From Lysobacter sp. (GTDB taxonomy: Bacteria > Pseudomonadota > Gammaproteobacteria > Xanthomonadales > Xanthomonadaceae): a stretch of 55,343 bases of DNA. The stretch's first letter is position 1. Each line of letters starts with the position of its first letter. The translations under genes and the position numbers were made by a program. Below the pieces are notes generated by a model. It had not been told where the DNA came from and searched no databases. It saw only the letters and a program-made list of their open reading frames with translations. Below are positions 1 through 12,238 of the stretch, piece after piece. Location: the NCBI GenBank assembly GCA_027306995.1, contig DAHUXS010000016.1:1-55343 (forward strand), given 5' to 3'.

Positions 1-304
1 CCGCGCGGCAGTTGCGACAGTAGCCGCAAGTGATGTGCCCTTCACCGGAGACGCGGTCGCCCAGGGCCAGGCCGCGCACTTCCGAGCCCATCTCCACGAT
101 GCGGCCGCAGTACTCGTGCCCCACCGCCATGGGCACGGGAATGGTTTTCTGCGCCCAGGCATCCCAGTGGTAGATGTGCATGTCGGTGCCGCAGATCGCG
201 GTTTTCGCGATCTCGATGAGCACATCGTTCGGCCCGACCTTCGGCTCCGGCACCTCATCCAGCCAGATACCGGGCGCGGCCTCTTTCTTCACCAGTGCTT
301 TCAA
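1..304 (-). CDS. tdh: L-threonine 3-dehydrogenase paralogue, partial
   Basis: Zinc-dependent medium-chain dehydrogenase oxidising L-threonine to 2-amino-3-ketobutyrate, the substrate of the neighbouring Kbl. Only about 101 N-terminal residues are in the window; the gene continues past base 1. The translation has the TDH hallmarks: [12 protein letters not shown] around the catalytic-zinc Cys, a GHEYCG segment, then [13 protein letters not shown] starting the structural-zinc Cys cluster. The start is a TTG at 304-302 that overlaps the kbl stop as TTGA; a GGAG lies seven bases upstream inside kbl, so I read it as translationally coupled. No ATG lies before the conserved region. By eye this copy resembles E. 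coli TDH ([14 protein letters not shown]) slightly more than the complete copy on the other side of kbl. The C-terminal half, and therefore activity, cannot be judged here. Confidence 0.85.
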   Translation of the reverse strand, partial: MKALVKKEAAPGIWLDEVPEPKVGPNDVLIEIAKTAICGTDMHIYHWDAWAQKTIPVPMAVGHEYCGRIVEMGSEVRGLALGDRVSGEGHITCGYCRNCRA

Positions 305-1491
305 GAGATCACTCCGAGCTCACGGCCGACGGCCGTGAACGCATCCAGCGCCTTCTCCAGTTGCTCACGGGTCAGGGCGGCGGACATCTGCGTGCGGATG
401 CGCGCCTGGCCCTTCGGAACCACCGGGAAGAAGAAGCCGATCGCGTAGATGCCTTCCTCGAGCAGGCGCGACGCGAACTTCTGCGCCAGTGGCGCGTCGT
501 AGAGCATGACGGGCGAGATCGGATGCATGCCGGGCTTGATGTCGAAGCCGCGTGCGCCCATCTGCTCACGGAAATATGCGGTGTTGGCGGCGAGGCGTTC
601 GCGCAGTTCGCCGGCCGACGACAGCATCTCGAAAGCCTTGATGCCGGCGGCGGCCACGTGCGGCGGCAGCGAGTTGGAGAACAGGTAGGGACGCGAACGC
701 TGGCGAAGCAGCTCGATCACTTCCTTCCTGGCGGTGGTGAAACCACCGAGCGCACCACCCATGGCCTTGCCGAGCGTGCCGGTGAAGATATCGATCTTGT
801 CCATCACGCCCTTCACTTCGGCGGAACCGCGACCGGTCTTGCCGAGGAAGCCGGTGGCATGGCATTCGTCGATGTGCACGAGCGCGCCGTATTTCCGCGC
901 CAGCGCGGTGATTTCGTCGAGCGGAGCGATGAAGCCGTCCATCGAGAACACGCCGTCGGTCGTGATCATGATCGTGCGTGCGCCATCGGCCTTGGCCTGC
1001 TTGAGCTGCGCTTCGAGGTCTGCCATGTCGCAGTTGGCGTAGCGATAGCGCTTGGCCTTGCACAGGCGCACGCCGTCGATGATCGAGGCGTGGTTGAGCG
1101 CGTCGGAGATGATCGCGTCGTTCTCGTCCAGCAACGGTTCGAACAAGCCGCCGTTGGCATCGAAGCAGGCGGCGTAGAGGATGGTGTCCTCGGTGCCGAA
1201 GAAGTCGGAGATCGTCTTCTCGAGCTGCTTGTGCAGGTCCTGGGTGCCACAGATGAAACGCACCGAGGCCATGCCGAAACCGTGCGTATCGAGCGCCTGC
1301 TTGGCAGAAGCAATGATGTCGGGATGGTCGGCAAGGCCGAGATAGTTGTTGGCGCAGAAGTTCAGCACCGTGCGGCCGTCTTCCAGCGTGATTTCCGCGG
1401 ACTGCGGGCTGGCGATGATGCGTTCGCTCTTGAACAGTCCGGCGTCGCGGATTTCGTCGAGGGTGTGGGCGTAGCGTTCGGTCAGGGACAT
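301..1491 (-). CDS. kbl: 2-amino-3-ketobutyrate CoA ligase (glycine C-acetyltransferase)
   Basis: PLP-dependent alpha-oxoamine synthase that cleaves 2-amino-3-ketobutyrate with CoA into glycine and acetyl-CoA, the second step of threonine catabolism. The 396-residue product is close to the usual 398. Visible family marks are [10 protein letters not shown] (about 45-54), the DEC-HATGF segment near 208-214 and the PLP lysine in GTLGKAMGG (K242). I chose the ATG at 1491 because an AGGA sits six bases upstream; a TTG two codons earlier is possible. It lies between two threonine dehydrogenase genes on the same strand, and its stop overlaps the start of the second, so kbl-tdh form a coupled operon. 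Cytoplasmic. Confidence 0.96.
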   Translation of the reverse strand: MSLTERYAHTLDEIRDAGLFKSERIIASPQSAEITLEDGRTVLNFCANNYLGLADHPDIIASAKQALDTHGFGMASVRFICGTQDLHKQLEKTISDFFGTEDTILYAACFDANGGLFEPLLDENDAIISDALNHASIIDGVRLCKAKRYRYANCDMADLEAQLKQAKADGARTIMITTDGVFSMDGFIAPLDEITALARKYGALVHIDECHATGFLGKTGRGSAEVKGVMDKIDIFTGTLGKAMGGALGGFTTARKEVIELLRQRSRPYLFSNSLPPHVAAAGIKAFEMLSSAGELRERLAANTAYFREQMGARGFDIKPGMHPISPVMLYDAPLAQKFASRLLEEGIYAIGFFFPVVPKGQARIRTQMSAALTREQLEKALDAFTAVGRELGVIS

Positions 1492-1591
1492 GTTCAATCC
1501 TGTAGAAGTTCAATGCTGCCGTCCATGGCGCGACTGTTTCGCTTCGGATCATCCCGCCCGTCCATCCATGGCCGGGCATTCGCTGCCGCGC

Positions 1592-1612
1592 CCGATGCCG
1601 ATAGGGCATCGG
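1592..1612. other. Perfect 8-bp hairpin between tdh and kbl
   Basis: CCGATGCC and GGCATCGG pair around a five-base loop. It sits ten bases past the stop of the complete tdh gene and about 100 bases before kbl, all on the minus strand. There is no T-run, so it may be an attenuating or mRNA-stabilising stem rather than a full terminator. The rest of the 130-base gap shows no gene. Confidence 0.4.
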
Positions 1613-1621
1613 ACAAGCGCG

Positions 1622-2647
1622 TCAGCTCATCCAGCTCAGTACGACTTTTCCAGACTTGCCGGACTCCATCAGGTCGAAGCCCTTCTGGAATTCGTCGATC
1701 GGCAATTGGTGGGTCAGCACTTTGCCGAGCGGGAAACCACCGAGCACGAGCTGCGTCATCTTGTACCAGGTCTCGTACATCTTGCGGCCGTAGATGCCGT
1801 GCAGGGTCAGGCCCTTGAAGATGATCTTGTCCCAGTCGACGCCGGTGCCATTGGGCATGATGCCGAGCATCGCGATGCGGCCACCGTGGTACATGCAATC
1901 GAGCATGTCGGAGAACGCGCGCGGATTGCCGCTCATCTCCAGACCGACGTCGAAGCCTTCCATGTGGAGGTCGGCCATCACCGATTTCAGCGGCGTGTTG
2001 ATGACGTTGACGACGCGGGTCGCGCCCATGTCGGCGGCGAGCTTGAGGCGGAAGTCGTTGACGTCGGTGACGACGACATTGCGCGCGCCGATGTGCTTGC
2101 AGATGCCGGCGGCGATCACGCCGATCGGGCCGGCGCCGGTGATCAGCACGTCCTCGCCGACGACGTCGAATTCCAGCGCGCAGTGCGCGGCGTTGCCGTA
2201 GGGATCGAAGAAGGCGGCGAGTTCGCTGGGGATCTGGTCGGGAATCGGCCACAGGTTGGTGGCCGGCATCACGATGTATTCGGCGAAGGCGCCATTGCGG
2301 TTGACGCCGATGCCGACGGTGTTCGGGCACAGGTGCTGGCGGCCGGCGCGGCAATTGCGGCAATGACCGCAAACGATATGGCCTTCGGCGCTGACGCGCT
2401 GGCCGATGCTGTAGCCCTGCACGCCGGGGCCGATCTCGACGATGCGGCCGACGAATTCGTGGCCGATCACCAGGCCCGGCTTGATGGTGCGCTGGCTCCA
2501 GTCGTCCCACAGGTAGATGTGCAGGTCGGTTCCGCAAATCGCCGTCTTCTCGACCTTGATCAGCACCTCGTTGGGGCCCGGCGTCGGCACCGGCACATCC
2601 TCCATCCAGATGCCTTTGCTGGCATTGCGTTTCACCAGGGCTTTCAT
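1622..2647 (-). CDS. tdh: L-threonine 3-dehydrogenase
   Basis: NAD-dependent, zinc-containing threonine dehydrogenase giving 2-amino-3-ketobutyrate. From the ATG at 2647 the protein is 341 residues, exactly the E. coli length, starting MKALVK. Catalytic-zinc Cys38 lies in KTAICGTD; the structural-zinc cysteines are in [15 protein letters not shown] (about 90-104); the Rossmann glycine motif is GAGPIG. The TDH signatures DPYGNA and [10 protein letters not shown] are intact. An upstream in-frame ATG at 2662 would add five residues. It precedes kbl in the same direction with a 130-base gap holding a hairpin, and is divergent from the S46 peptidase. A second, partial tdh lies beyond kbl, so the two may differ in substrate or regulation. 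Confidence 0.94.
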   Translation of the reverse strand: MKALVKRNASKGIWMEDVPVPTPGPNEVLIKVEKTAICGTDLHIYLWDDWSQRTIKPGLVIGHEFVGRIVEIGPGVQGYSIGQRVSAEGHIVCGHCRNCRAGRQHLCPNTVGIGVNRNGAFAEYIVMPATNLWPIPDQIPSELAAFFDPYGNAAHCALEFDVVGEDVLITGAGPIGVIAAGICKHIGARNVVVTDVNDFRLKLAADMGATRVVNVINTPLKSVMADLHMEGFDVGLEMSGNPRAFSDMLDCMYHGGRIAMLGIMPNGTGVDWDKIIFKGLTLHGIYGRKMYETWYKMTQLVLGGFPLGKVLTHQLPIDEFQKGFDLMESGKSGKVVLSWMS

Positions 2648-2761
2648 GGTCGCTTGCGTCATGGCGTTGCTGCGTTGCGGAAGAAGCGCCATTTTACCGC
2701 CGGATTCCGCTCAGGTTCGAAATGGTCTAATGGGGTTTCGTTTCGATTGTGGAGATACGCG

Positions 2762-4921
2762 ATGCGCAGGATGCTCTTGGCCACCATTGCGGCAGTGACC
2801 GCCGGCATTCCCGTCGCGCAGGCGGGCGAGGGCATGTGGACGCCGCAGCAGTTGCCGGAGATCGCCAAGCCGCTGAAGGCCGCGGGGCTGAAGCTCGATC
2901 CCGCCCAGTTGGCCGATCTCACCGGCGATCCGCTGGGCGCGGTGGTGTCGCTGGGGAATTGCACGGCGAGCTTCGTGTCCCCGCAGGGACTGGTCGCGAC
3001 CAATCACCACTGCGCCTACGGCGCGATCCAGCTCAATTCCACCGCCAGGAAGAACCTGATGGCGACCGGCTTCAACGCCGGGAAGATGGCCGATGAAGTC
3101 ACCGCCGGGCCATCGGCGCGCATTTTCGCGCTGGAACGCATCGACGACGTCACCGCGCAGGTGCAATCCGCCATCGCCTCCGCGGCCGCGCCGATCGATC
3201 GCACGCGCGCGGTCGAAACGCTGGAGAAGCGGTTGTTGTCCGCCTGCGAGACCGGCGGCGGCTATCGCTGCCGTCTCTACAGTTTCTTCGGCGGCAACAC
3301 ATATCGCCTGTTCAAGTACCTGGAAATCAAGGACGTGCGCCTGGTCTACGCGCCGCCATCGTCGATCGGCAATTTCGGCGGGGAAGTCGACAACTGGATG
3401 TGGCCGCGCCACGCCGGCGATTTCTCCTTCCTGCGCGCCTATGTCGGCAAGGACGGCAAGCCGGCGGCCTATAGCAAGGACAACGTGCCGTACCAGCCCA
3501 GGCATTGGCTGAAAATTGCCGACCAGTCGCTGCAGGCCGGCGATTTCGTGATGGTCGCGGGCTATCCGGGATCGACCAGTCGTTATGCGCTGGTCGATGA
3601 ATTCCGCAGCACGCAGGATTGGCTGTATCCGACCATCAGCAGGACCTACAAGGAACTGGTGGCGATGGTGCAGGCGACGGGCACGAAGAATCCCGATGTC
3701 GCCGTGAAGTACGCCAGCACCGTGCGCGGCTGGGAAAACACGCTGAAGAATTTCGATGGGCAGCTGGAAGGATTCCGTCGCACCAATGCGCTCGCGACCA
3801 AGCAGGCGGAAGAGTCCGCAGTGCTGGCGTGGCTGAAGAAGCAGCGCAAGGCGGGCGAGCCGGCGCTGGCGGCCTACAACACTATCGAAACGCTCAATGC
3901 GCAGTCGGCGAAGACACGCGAACGCGACCTGGCCGTTCCGCAGGTGGGCGGAACCCTGGGCGGCACCGCCGTGCAGCTGTATCGACTGGCGATCGAACGC
4001 GCCAAGCCGGATGCGCAGCGCGACTCCGGCTACCAGCAGCGCGACGTCGCCGGCATCGAGGCCGTGCTCAAGCAGATGGACAAGCGCTACGACAGCGGCA
4101 TGGACAGCCAGTTGCAGGCCTATTGGTTGAATCGTTACGTGGCCTTGCCGGCGGATCAGCATGTCGCCGAACTGGACAAATGGATTGGCGGCGGTGATGG
4201 CAAATCGGTGGCCGACGCCGTGGCGCGCATGCACAAGAGCGCGTTGGGCAAGGATGCCGAACGCATGAAGTGGCTGAATGCCGATCGTGCCGCGTTCGAG
4301 GCCAGCGATGATCCGGCCATCCGCTATGCGGTCGCGGTGACGCCGACGCTGCTGAAGCTGGAAGAGGCGCGCAAGGCGCGCGCTGGCGAGTTGCTGGTCG
4401 CGCGACCGGTCTATCTCAAGGCGCTGGCCGATTACCGCAAGGCGCATGGCAAGGCGGTGTATCCGGATGCCAACTCTTCATTGCGCATCACCTTCGGCAA
4501 CGTGACCGGCTATACCAAGCTCGATGGCAGCAAGCAGGCGCCGTTCACCGTGGTCGAGGAGGTCGTCGCCAAGACGACCGGCAAGGAGCCGTTCGACACG
4601 CCGAAGGCCGCGCTCGATGCGATCAAGGCCAAGCGTTACGCAGGCCTGGAAGACGCCAAGCTCGGCAGCGTGCCGGTCGATTTCCTGTCCGACCTCGACA
4701 TCACCGGCGGCAATTCGGGATCACCGGTGCTGGATGCGCACGGAAAGCTGGTCGGCCTCGCCTTCGATGGCAACTGGGAGTCGGTGGCATCGAACTGGGT
4801 GTTCGATCCGGTGATGACGCGGATGATCTCGATGGACCAGCGCTACATGCGCTGGGTGATGACGGTGGTCGATCCGGCGCCGCAGCTGTTGCAGGAAATG
4901 GGCGTGCCGGCGAAGAAATGA
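2762..4921 (+). CDS. S46 family dipeptidyl-peptidase, DPP7-type
   Basis: Secreted serine peptidase that removes dipeptides from peptide N-termini, probably in the periplasm. The 719-residue product begins with a signal peptide (cleavage expected near AQAGEG, about residue 21). The S46 marks are present: NHHC with catalytic His83 and GGNSGSP with catalytic Ser652. Eighteen residues after the Ser is Gly, in AFDGNWE; in this family that position separates DPP7-like enzymes (Gly, hydrophobic P1 preference) from DPP11-like ones (Arg, acidic P1). The length matches the characterised Pseudoxanthomonas dipeptidyl aminopeptidase BII. Start ATG 2762 has GGAGA upstream. It is divergent from tdh and convergent with the thioesterase gene. 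Specificity is inferred from one residue. Confidence 0.93.
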   Translation: MRRMLLATIAAVTAGIPVAQAGEGMWTPQQLPEIAKPLKAAGLKLDPAQLADLTGDPLGAVVSLGNCTASFVSPQGLVATNHHCAYGAIQLNSTARKNLMATGFNAGKMADEVTAGPSARIFALERIDDVTAQVQSAIASAAAPIDRTRAVETLEKRLLSACETGGGYRCRLYSFFGGNTYRLFKYLEIKDVRLVYAPPSSIGNFGGEVDNWMWPRHAGDFSFLRAYVGKDGKPAAYSKDNVPYQPRHWLKIADQSLQAGDFVMVAGYPGSTSRYALVDEFRSTQDWLYPTISRTYKELVAMVQATGTKNPDVAVKYASTVRGWENTLKNFDGQLEGFRRTNALATKQAEESAVLAWLKKQRKAGEPALAAYNTIETLNAQSAKTRERDLAVPQVGGTLGGTAVQLYRLAIERAKPDAQRDSGYQQRDVAGIEAVLKQMDKRYDSGMDSQLQAYWLNRYVALPADQHVAELDKWIGGGDGKSVADAVARMHKSALGKDAERMKWLNADRAAFEASDDPAIRYAVAVTPTLLKLEEARKARAGELLVARPVYLKALADYRKAHGKAVYPDANSSLRITFGNVTGYTKLDGSKQAPFTVVEEVVAKTTGKEPFDTPKAALDAIKAKRYAGLEDAKLGSVPVDFLSDLDITGGNSGSPVLDAHGKLVGLAFDGNWESVASNWVFDPVMTRMISMDQRYMRWVMTVVDPAPQLLQEMGVPAKK

Positions 4922-4929
4922 GGGTCGTC

Positions 4930-4950
4930 TGGCGGGCGATCAGCCCGCCA
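4930..4950. other. Hairpin shared by two convergent 3' ends
   Basis: TGGCGGGC and GCCCGCCA form a perfect eight-base stem around a five-base loop. It begins nine bases past the peptidase stop, and the minus-strand stop codon of the thioesterase lies in its loop. No T-run follows on either strand, so it may stabilise 3' ends rather than terminate efficiently. Confidence 0.4.
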
Positions 4951-5344
4951 GCAACTCCGACGCGCGCCGCACGCCTTCCGGCAGCGGGCGTGGGCGTCCG
5001 GTCTTGAGATCGATCCAGACCACGGCGACATTGCCGTCGCAATGGATGCGCCCATCCGCGCCCTTGATGCGATGGCCGACCACCACGCTGGTGCTGCCGA
5101 TCCTTTCGCTGAACAGCTCGACTTCGAGCGTTGCCGGATAGTTCACCGGCTCGCGGTAGTTGAGCGTCGACGAAGCGATCACCGGCGCGAATTCCTCCGT
5201 CACCCACGGCTCTCCGACCTGGGCGAACCAGCGGATGCGCGCTTCCTCAAGGTAGCTGAGGTAGGTGCCGTTGTTGACGTGGTTGAAGGCGTCGAGGTCG
5301 CGCCAGCGCACGTCGAGCGAAGTGGTGAATGTCTTGGCGGTCAT
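4940..5344 (-). CDS. Acyl-CoA thioesterase, 4HBT hot-dog family
   Basis: Small cytoplasmic thioesterase of the 4-hydroxybenzoyl-CoA thioesterase (YbgC/FadM-like) family, 134 residues. The family motif is clear near the N-terminus: RWRDLDAFNHVNN, with the catalytic-type Asp and the HVNN turn, followed by YLSYLEEARIRW. The single hot-dog domain fills the protein. Its ATG is one base past the uvrA stop on the same strand, so the two are almost certainly co-transcribed, though no functional link is known. The acyl substrate cannot be read from sequence. Confidence 0.87.
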   Translation of the reverse strand: MTAKTFTTSLDVRWRDLDAFNHVNNGTYLSYLEEARIRWFAQVGEPWVTEEFAPVIASSTLNYREPVNYPATLEVELFSERIGSTSVVVGHRIKGADGRIHCDGNVAVVWIDLKTGRPRPLPEGVRRASELLAG

Positions 5345-5345
5345 G

Positions 5346-8198
<2,853 letters not shown>

Positions 8199-8321
8199 CG
8201 GCTTTCCAGTGGGAGGAGGAGAGGGCAATCGCCTAGCGTAGCCCTGCATTGCAGATGGGGGCAATCGTGCCCGGTACAAGTCTCGCCAGGTGCGACGCCG
8301 GGGACGGCATGCCCAATGAAA

Positions 8322-8343
8322 ACGGGGCGCCGAAGCGCCCCGT
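8322..8343 (-). terminator. Rho-independent terminator after the YidB/OmpA gene
   Basis: On the minus strand a perfect nine-base stem (ACGGGGCGC/GCGCCCCGT) with a TTCG tetraloop is followed by TTTTCATT. It lies 21 bases past the stop at 8365. Confidence 0.85.
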
Positions 8344-8364
8344 CCTTACCACTTGCGATGTGCC

Positions 8365-9813
8365 TTACTTGGCTACGACGAACTCGATGCGGCGGTTCTT
8401 CGCGCGCCCGGCCTCGCTGCCGTTGTCGGCGACCGGCTTGTCCTGGCCAAAGCCCTTGGCGCTGAGGGTGCCGTCGGTGACGCCGAGTTCCTTCAGCTTG
8501 GCGACCACGGCGTCGGCACGTTCCTGCGACAGCTTCATGTTCGCCGCGGCGTTGCCGGTGTTGTCGGTGTGGCCGTCCACTTCGATCTTGGTGTCCGCCG
8601 GCGCGCGCTTGATGGTGTCCGCGGCCTTGGTCAGGATCTCCATGTTGTCCTTGGTGATGGTGGCCTTGCCGGTTTCGAAGCGGATGCCCATCAGGCTCAG
8701 CGCCTTCACCAGGTCATCGGCGCTGAATCCGTCCTTGAGCTTCGACAGTGCCTCGGCGCCCTTGTCGTACAGGCCGCTGATCTCGAAGGCGCCGAAGGCG
8801 TCGCGGATCTTGTCGGACAGTGCGGCGCGATCTCCTTCGGGGACGCCGGACAGATCGATCTTCACCTTGTCGCCATCGATCGCGAACTTGACGCCCTTGG
8901 CCTTGAGGTCGGGCAGCAGGGCGATCAGCTTGTCGAGCCAGCCGGCCGGTGCGGTCGAGGCATCGACGTTGATGTCACCCTTCACCGCATCGGCGCCGAA
9001 GGTCTGGGTCAGGGCAGTCGTCAGGCGAGTTTTGTCGGCGTCGGCCAGCTGGCCGTTCACGTTCACCGTGCCGCCCTGGTTGTCGATCTGCAGGCGAGGC
9101 AGGGTGCTGGCGGCTTCGGCCGGCTTGGCGGGCTCAGCGGTCGTGGCCGCAGGCGTGGTCGTTGCTGCGGGTTCGGGGTTCTTGTTGCAACGGCTGAGCA
9201 GGAACAGGCCGAGCGCGACCAGTGCGGCGAGCAGAAGCCAGGGCCACCATTTGCTGCCGCCCGAGCTGCCATTGCCGCCGGTCGTCGCCGCAGTGGCACG
9301 ATTGCCGAGATTGCCGACGGCATCCGCAGCCTTGTGGCCGACGGCTCCCGCCGCGCCCACTGCAGCCGCGCCGGCGCCGATCACGCCCGCGCCAATGCTG
9401 TGCATGAAGTCGCCGATTCCACCCAGATAGCCGTGCAGGCGTTCCGGGATGGTGCTGCCGACGGGGATCTGGCCGTCCTCGGTCAGGGTGTTGAAGACGT
9501 CGGGCAGCATCGAACTCATGGCCGCGCTGGCGGTGCTGCCGTCGACGCCCGCCCGCTGGGCGATATGGCCGATCAGGTCGTTGCCCAGCACTGATTGCAG
9601 CTGGGCCGGGCTGATCGGCTGGTTGGGACCGTGGCCGATCCAGGAGGCGATCAGGTCGCCCAGGCCCTGGCTGCGGAACAGATCGACGAAGCCGGCCGGA
9701 CCGCCGCGCTTCTCGTTGAAAATGAGCGCAACCAGCATGCCCAGCAGCTGCTTGGCCTTCTCCAAGCTGATGCCGTAGCGGGTCGCCACGTCTTGCAGGA
9801 TGGTGTCGAACAT
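8365..9813 (-). CDS. YidB-like (DUF937) / OmpA C-domain fusion protein
   Basis: A 482-residue envelope protein. Residues 1 to about 130 resemble the YidB/DUF937 family (MFDTILQDVATRYG opening, LGNDLIGHIA). A Gly/Ala-rich linker leads to one membrane segment (WWPWLLLAALVALGLFLL, about 190-208), then a Pro/Ala-rich spacer. A middle region of about 160 residues looks like paired BON-type folds, and the C-terminus is an OmpA peptidoglycan-binding domain with VDGHTDNTGN and NRRIEFVV. The layout suggests an inner-membrane anchor reaching the cell wall with a cytoplasmic YidB domain. Start ATG 9813 has GGAAG upstream. It is divergent from rplU. The role is unknown; the BON assignment is tentative. 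Confidence 0.8.
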   Translation of the reverse strand: MFDTILQDVATRYGISLEKAKQLLGMLVALIFNEKRGGPAGFVDLFRSQGLGDLIASWIGHGPNQPISPAQLQSVLGNDLIGHIAQRAGVDGSTASAAMSSMLPDVFNTLTEDGQIPVGSTIPERLHGYLGGIGDFMHSIGAGVIGAGAAAVGAAGAVGHKAADAVGNLGNRATAATTGGNGSSGGSKWWPWLLLAALVALGLFLLSRCNKNPEPAATTTPAATTAEPAKPAEAASTLPRLQIDNQGGTVNVNGQLADADKTRLTTALTQTFGADAVKGDINVDASTAPAGWLDKLIALLPDLKAKGVKFAIDGDKVKIDLSGVPEGDRAALSDKIRDAFGAFEISGLYDKGAEALSKLKDGFSADDLVKALSLMGIRFETGKATITKDNMEILTKAADTIKRAPADTKIEVDGHTDNTGNAAANMKLSQERADAVVAKLKELGVTDGTLSAKGFGQDKPVADNGSEAGRAKNRRIEFVVAK

Positions 9814-9959
9814 GATTGGACTTCCTGTAATGGATTGGGACGCGTGGCCCGTGCTTCCTCGTGCTGCCCGGGGGCGGCGGCCTTTTGGCTCCTTGGGCCT
9901 TGCGGCGCCGATGATCCCCGGCAGCCGTGAAACCCCGGTGATGGGGAGGGGGTGGCAAG

Positions 9960-9989
9960 TTGCACGTCCGGGCGCCAAGGCCCTATAAT
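9960..9989 (+). promoter_or_regulatory. Sigma-70-type promoter of rplU
   Basis: TTGCAC (9960-9965) and a perfect TATAAT (9984-9989) are separated by 18 bases, leaving a leader of roughly 50 bases before the rplU ATG. The remainder of the 235-base gap to the YidB/OmpA gene shows no ORF. Confidence 0.8.
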
Positions 9990-10048
9990 TTCAGGTTCAG
10001 CGCGCTGACCGTGCGCTGGACCACAATAACGACAAAGGAAGCTTGGTC

Positions 10049-10366
10049 ATGTACGCAGTAGTAGTCACTGGCGGTAAGCAATACCGCGTGATGCAGGGCG
10101 AAACCCTGCGAGTCGAAAAGCTGGAAGTCGAAGCCGGCAACGAAGTCACCTTTGACCAGGTGCTTCTGCTGGGCGACGGCGACGGCGTGAAGCTGGGCGA
10201 TGCGCTGAAGGGCGCCACCGTCTCCGCCAAGGTGATCGGCCACGGCCGCGCCGACAAGGTGAGGATCGTGAAGTTCCGTCGCCGCAAGCACCATCGCAAG
10301 CAGATGGGGCACCGCCAGCATTACACCGAAATCGAGATCACCGGCATCGCCGGCGGCAAGAACTAA
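10049..10366 (+). CDS. rplU: Ribosomal protein L21
   Basis: Large-subunit ribosomal protein that binds 23S rRNA, 105 residues against about 103 in E. coli. It opens [14 protein letters not shown] and carries the basic segment [16 protein letters not shown] and the closing ITGI expected of L21. I chose the ATG at 10049 rather than the in-frame TTG two codons earlier; an AAGGAAG lies upstream. A strong promoter precedes it, and rpmA follows after 12 bases, the usual L21-L27-Obg order. Confidence 0.98.
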   Translation: MYAVVVTGGKQYRVMQGETLRVEKLEVEAGNEVTFDQVLLLGDGDGVKLGDALKGATVSAKVIGHGRADKVRIVKFRRRKHHRKQMGHRQHYTEIEITGIAGGKN

Positions 10367-10378
10367 GGAGACGCAGTC

Positions 10379-10636
10379 ATGGCACACAAAAAGGGCGTAG
10401 GTTCCTCGCGCAACGGCCGCGACTCCAACCCGAAATACCTCGGCGTGAAGATCTATGGTGGCCAGGCCATCGAAGCCGGCAACATCATCGTCCGCCAGCG
10501 CGGCACCCAGTTCCATCCGGGTGCGGGCGTTGGCCTGGGTCGTGACCACACGCTGTTCGCGTTGGTCGACGGCAAGGTCGAATTCGCGGTGAAGGGCGCC
10601 CAGAAACGCCGCACCGTGAGCGTCGTGGCCGAGTAA
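10379..10636 (+). CDS. rpmA: Ribosomal protein L27
   Basis: Large-subunit protein whose N-terminus reaches the peptidyl-transferase centre; 85 residues, standard length. The opening [16 protein letters not shown] and GVKIYGGQ are diagnostic. It has no Firmicutes-type N-terminal extension. An AAGGAG precedes the start. It is followed by a strong terminator, so obgE further on is probably expressed by read-through or from its own promoter. Confidence 0.98.
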   Translation: MAHKKGVGSSRNGRDSNPKYLGVKIYGGQAIEAGNIIVRQRGTQFHPGAGVGLGRDHTLFALVDGKVEFAVKGAQKRRTVSVVAE

Positions 10637-10663
10637 TCCTCGCGACCCGATGCACACCGGAAA

Positions 10664-10685
10664 GCCCCGCTTCGGCGGGGTTTTT
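10664..10685 (+). terminator. Rho-independent terminator after rpmA
   Basis: CCCCGC and GCGGGG pair around a TTCG loop and are followed by TTTTT. It lies 28 bases past the rpmA stop and ends 27 bases before obgE. Confidence 0.9.
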
Positions 10686-10702
10686 CATTTGAAGAAGGAT
10701 AA

Positions 10703-11773
<1,071 letters not shown>

Positions 11774-11787
11774 TTCCTGCGGGCACG

Positions 11788-11816
11788 AAAAAACCCCGCG
11801 CGAGGCGGGGTCTTTT
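11788..11816. terminator. Bidirectional terminator between obgE and rpsT
   Basis: CCCCGC (11794-11799) pairs with GCGGGG (11805-11810). It is preceded by an A-run and followed by TCTTTTG, so it can work on either strand for the two convergent genes. Confidence 0.8.
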
Positions 11817-11858
11817 GCGGTTGTCGCGGCGCCGAAGCGTCGCGACAGTCACGCCGGA

Positions 11859-12128
11859 TCAGGCGGCCTTGAGGGCCTTGATGCGAGCGTTCAGGCGGCT
11901 CTTGTGGCGAGCAGCCTTGTTCTTGTGGATCAGGCCGCGTGCTGCGAAGCGATCGAGGATCGGCTGCGCGGTCGCGAAGGCTTCGGTGGCGCCCGTGGCG
12001 TCGTTGGAGTTCAGCGCCTTGAGCACCTTCTTGACGGCGGTGCGGAGCATGGAGCGCTGGCTGTTGTTGCGGGCGTTGCGGACGATGGTCTGCTTGGCGC
12101 GCTTCTTGGCGGACTTGATGTTGGCCAC
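11859..12128 (-). CDS. rpsT: Ribosomal protein S20
   Basis: Small-subunit primary binding protein, 89 residues. The sequence [12 protein letters not shown] and the Lys/Arg/Ala-rich helices ending RIKALKAA are typical of S20. The conserved N-terminus begins exactly at a GTG (12128-12126), with AGGG about eight bases upstream; the next in-frame ATG upstream lies beyond any homology. A non-ATG start is notable because E. coli rpsT also uses a rare start (TTG) tied to its autoregulation. It is divergent from murJ across 110 bases. Confidence 0.95.
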   Translation of the reverse strand: MANIKSAKKRAKQTIVRNARNNSQRSMLRTAVKKVLKALNSNDATGATEAFATAQPILDRFAARGLIHKNKAARHKSRLNARIKALKAA

Positions 12129-12238
12129 GATGAAACCCTGGAAAGCGGTCTGAAAAGACGGGAAGTATTGATGTCGCGGAATGCGAGACAGAAAAGTATG
12201 GCAGGCCCATTCACCCCCGTCAAGTCGAGGGGCCGGAC

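Noticed and set aside
295..1818. Long plus-strand ORF opposite kbl
   Set aside because: It is the antisense frame of kbl and part of the gap. It lacks family motifs, has Arg/Gly/Val-rich shadow composition, and kbl is intact on the other strand.
1490..2761. N-terminal extension of the S46 peptidase ORF
   Set aside because: The frame is open upstream only because of high GC. A signal peptide and ribosome site define the start at 2762, and the extension is antisense to tdh.
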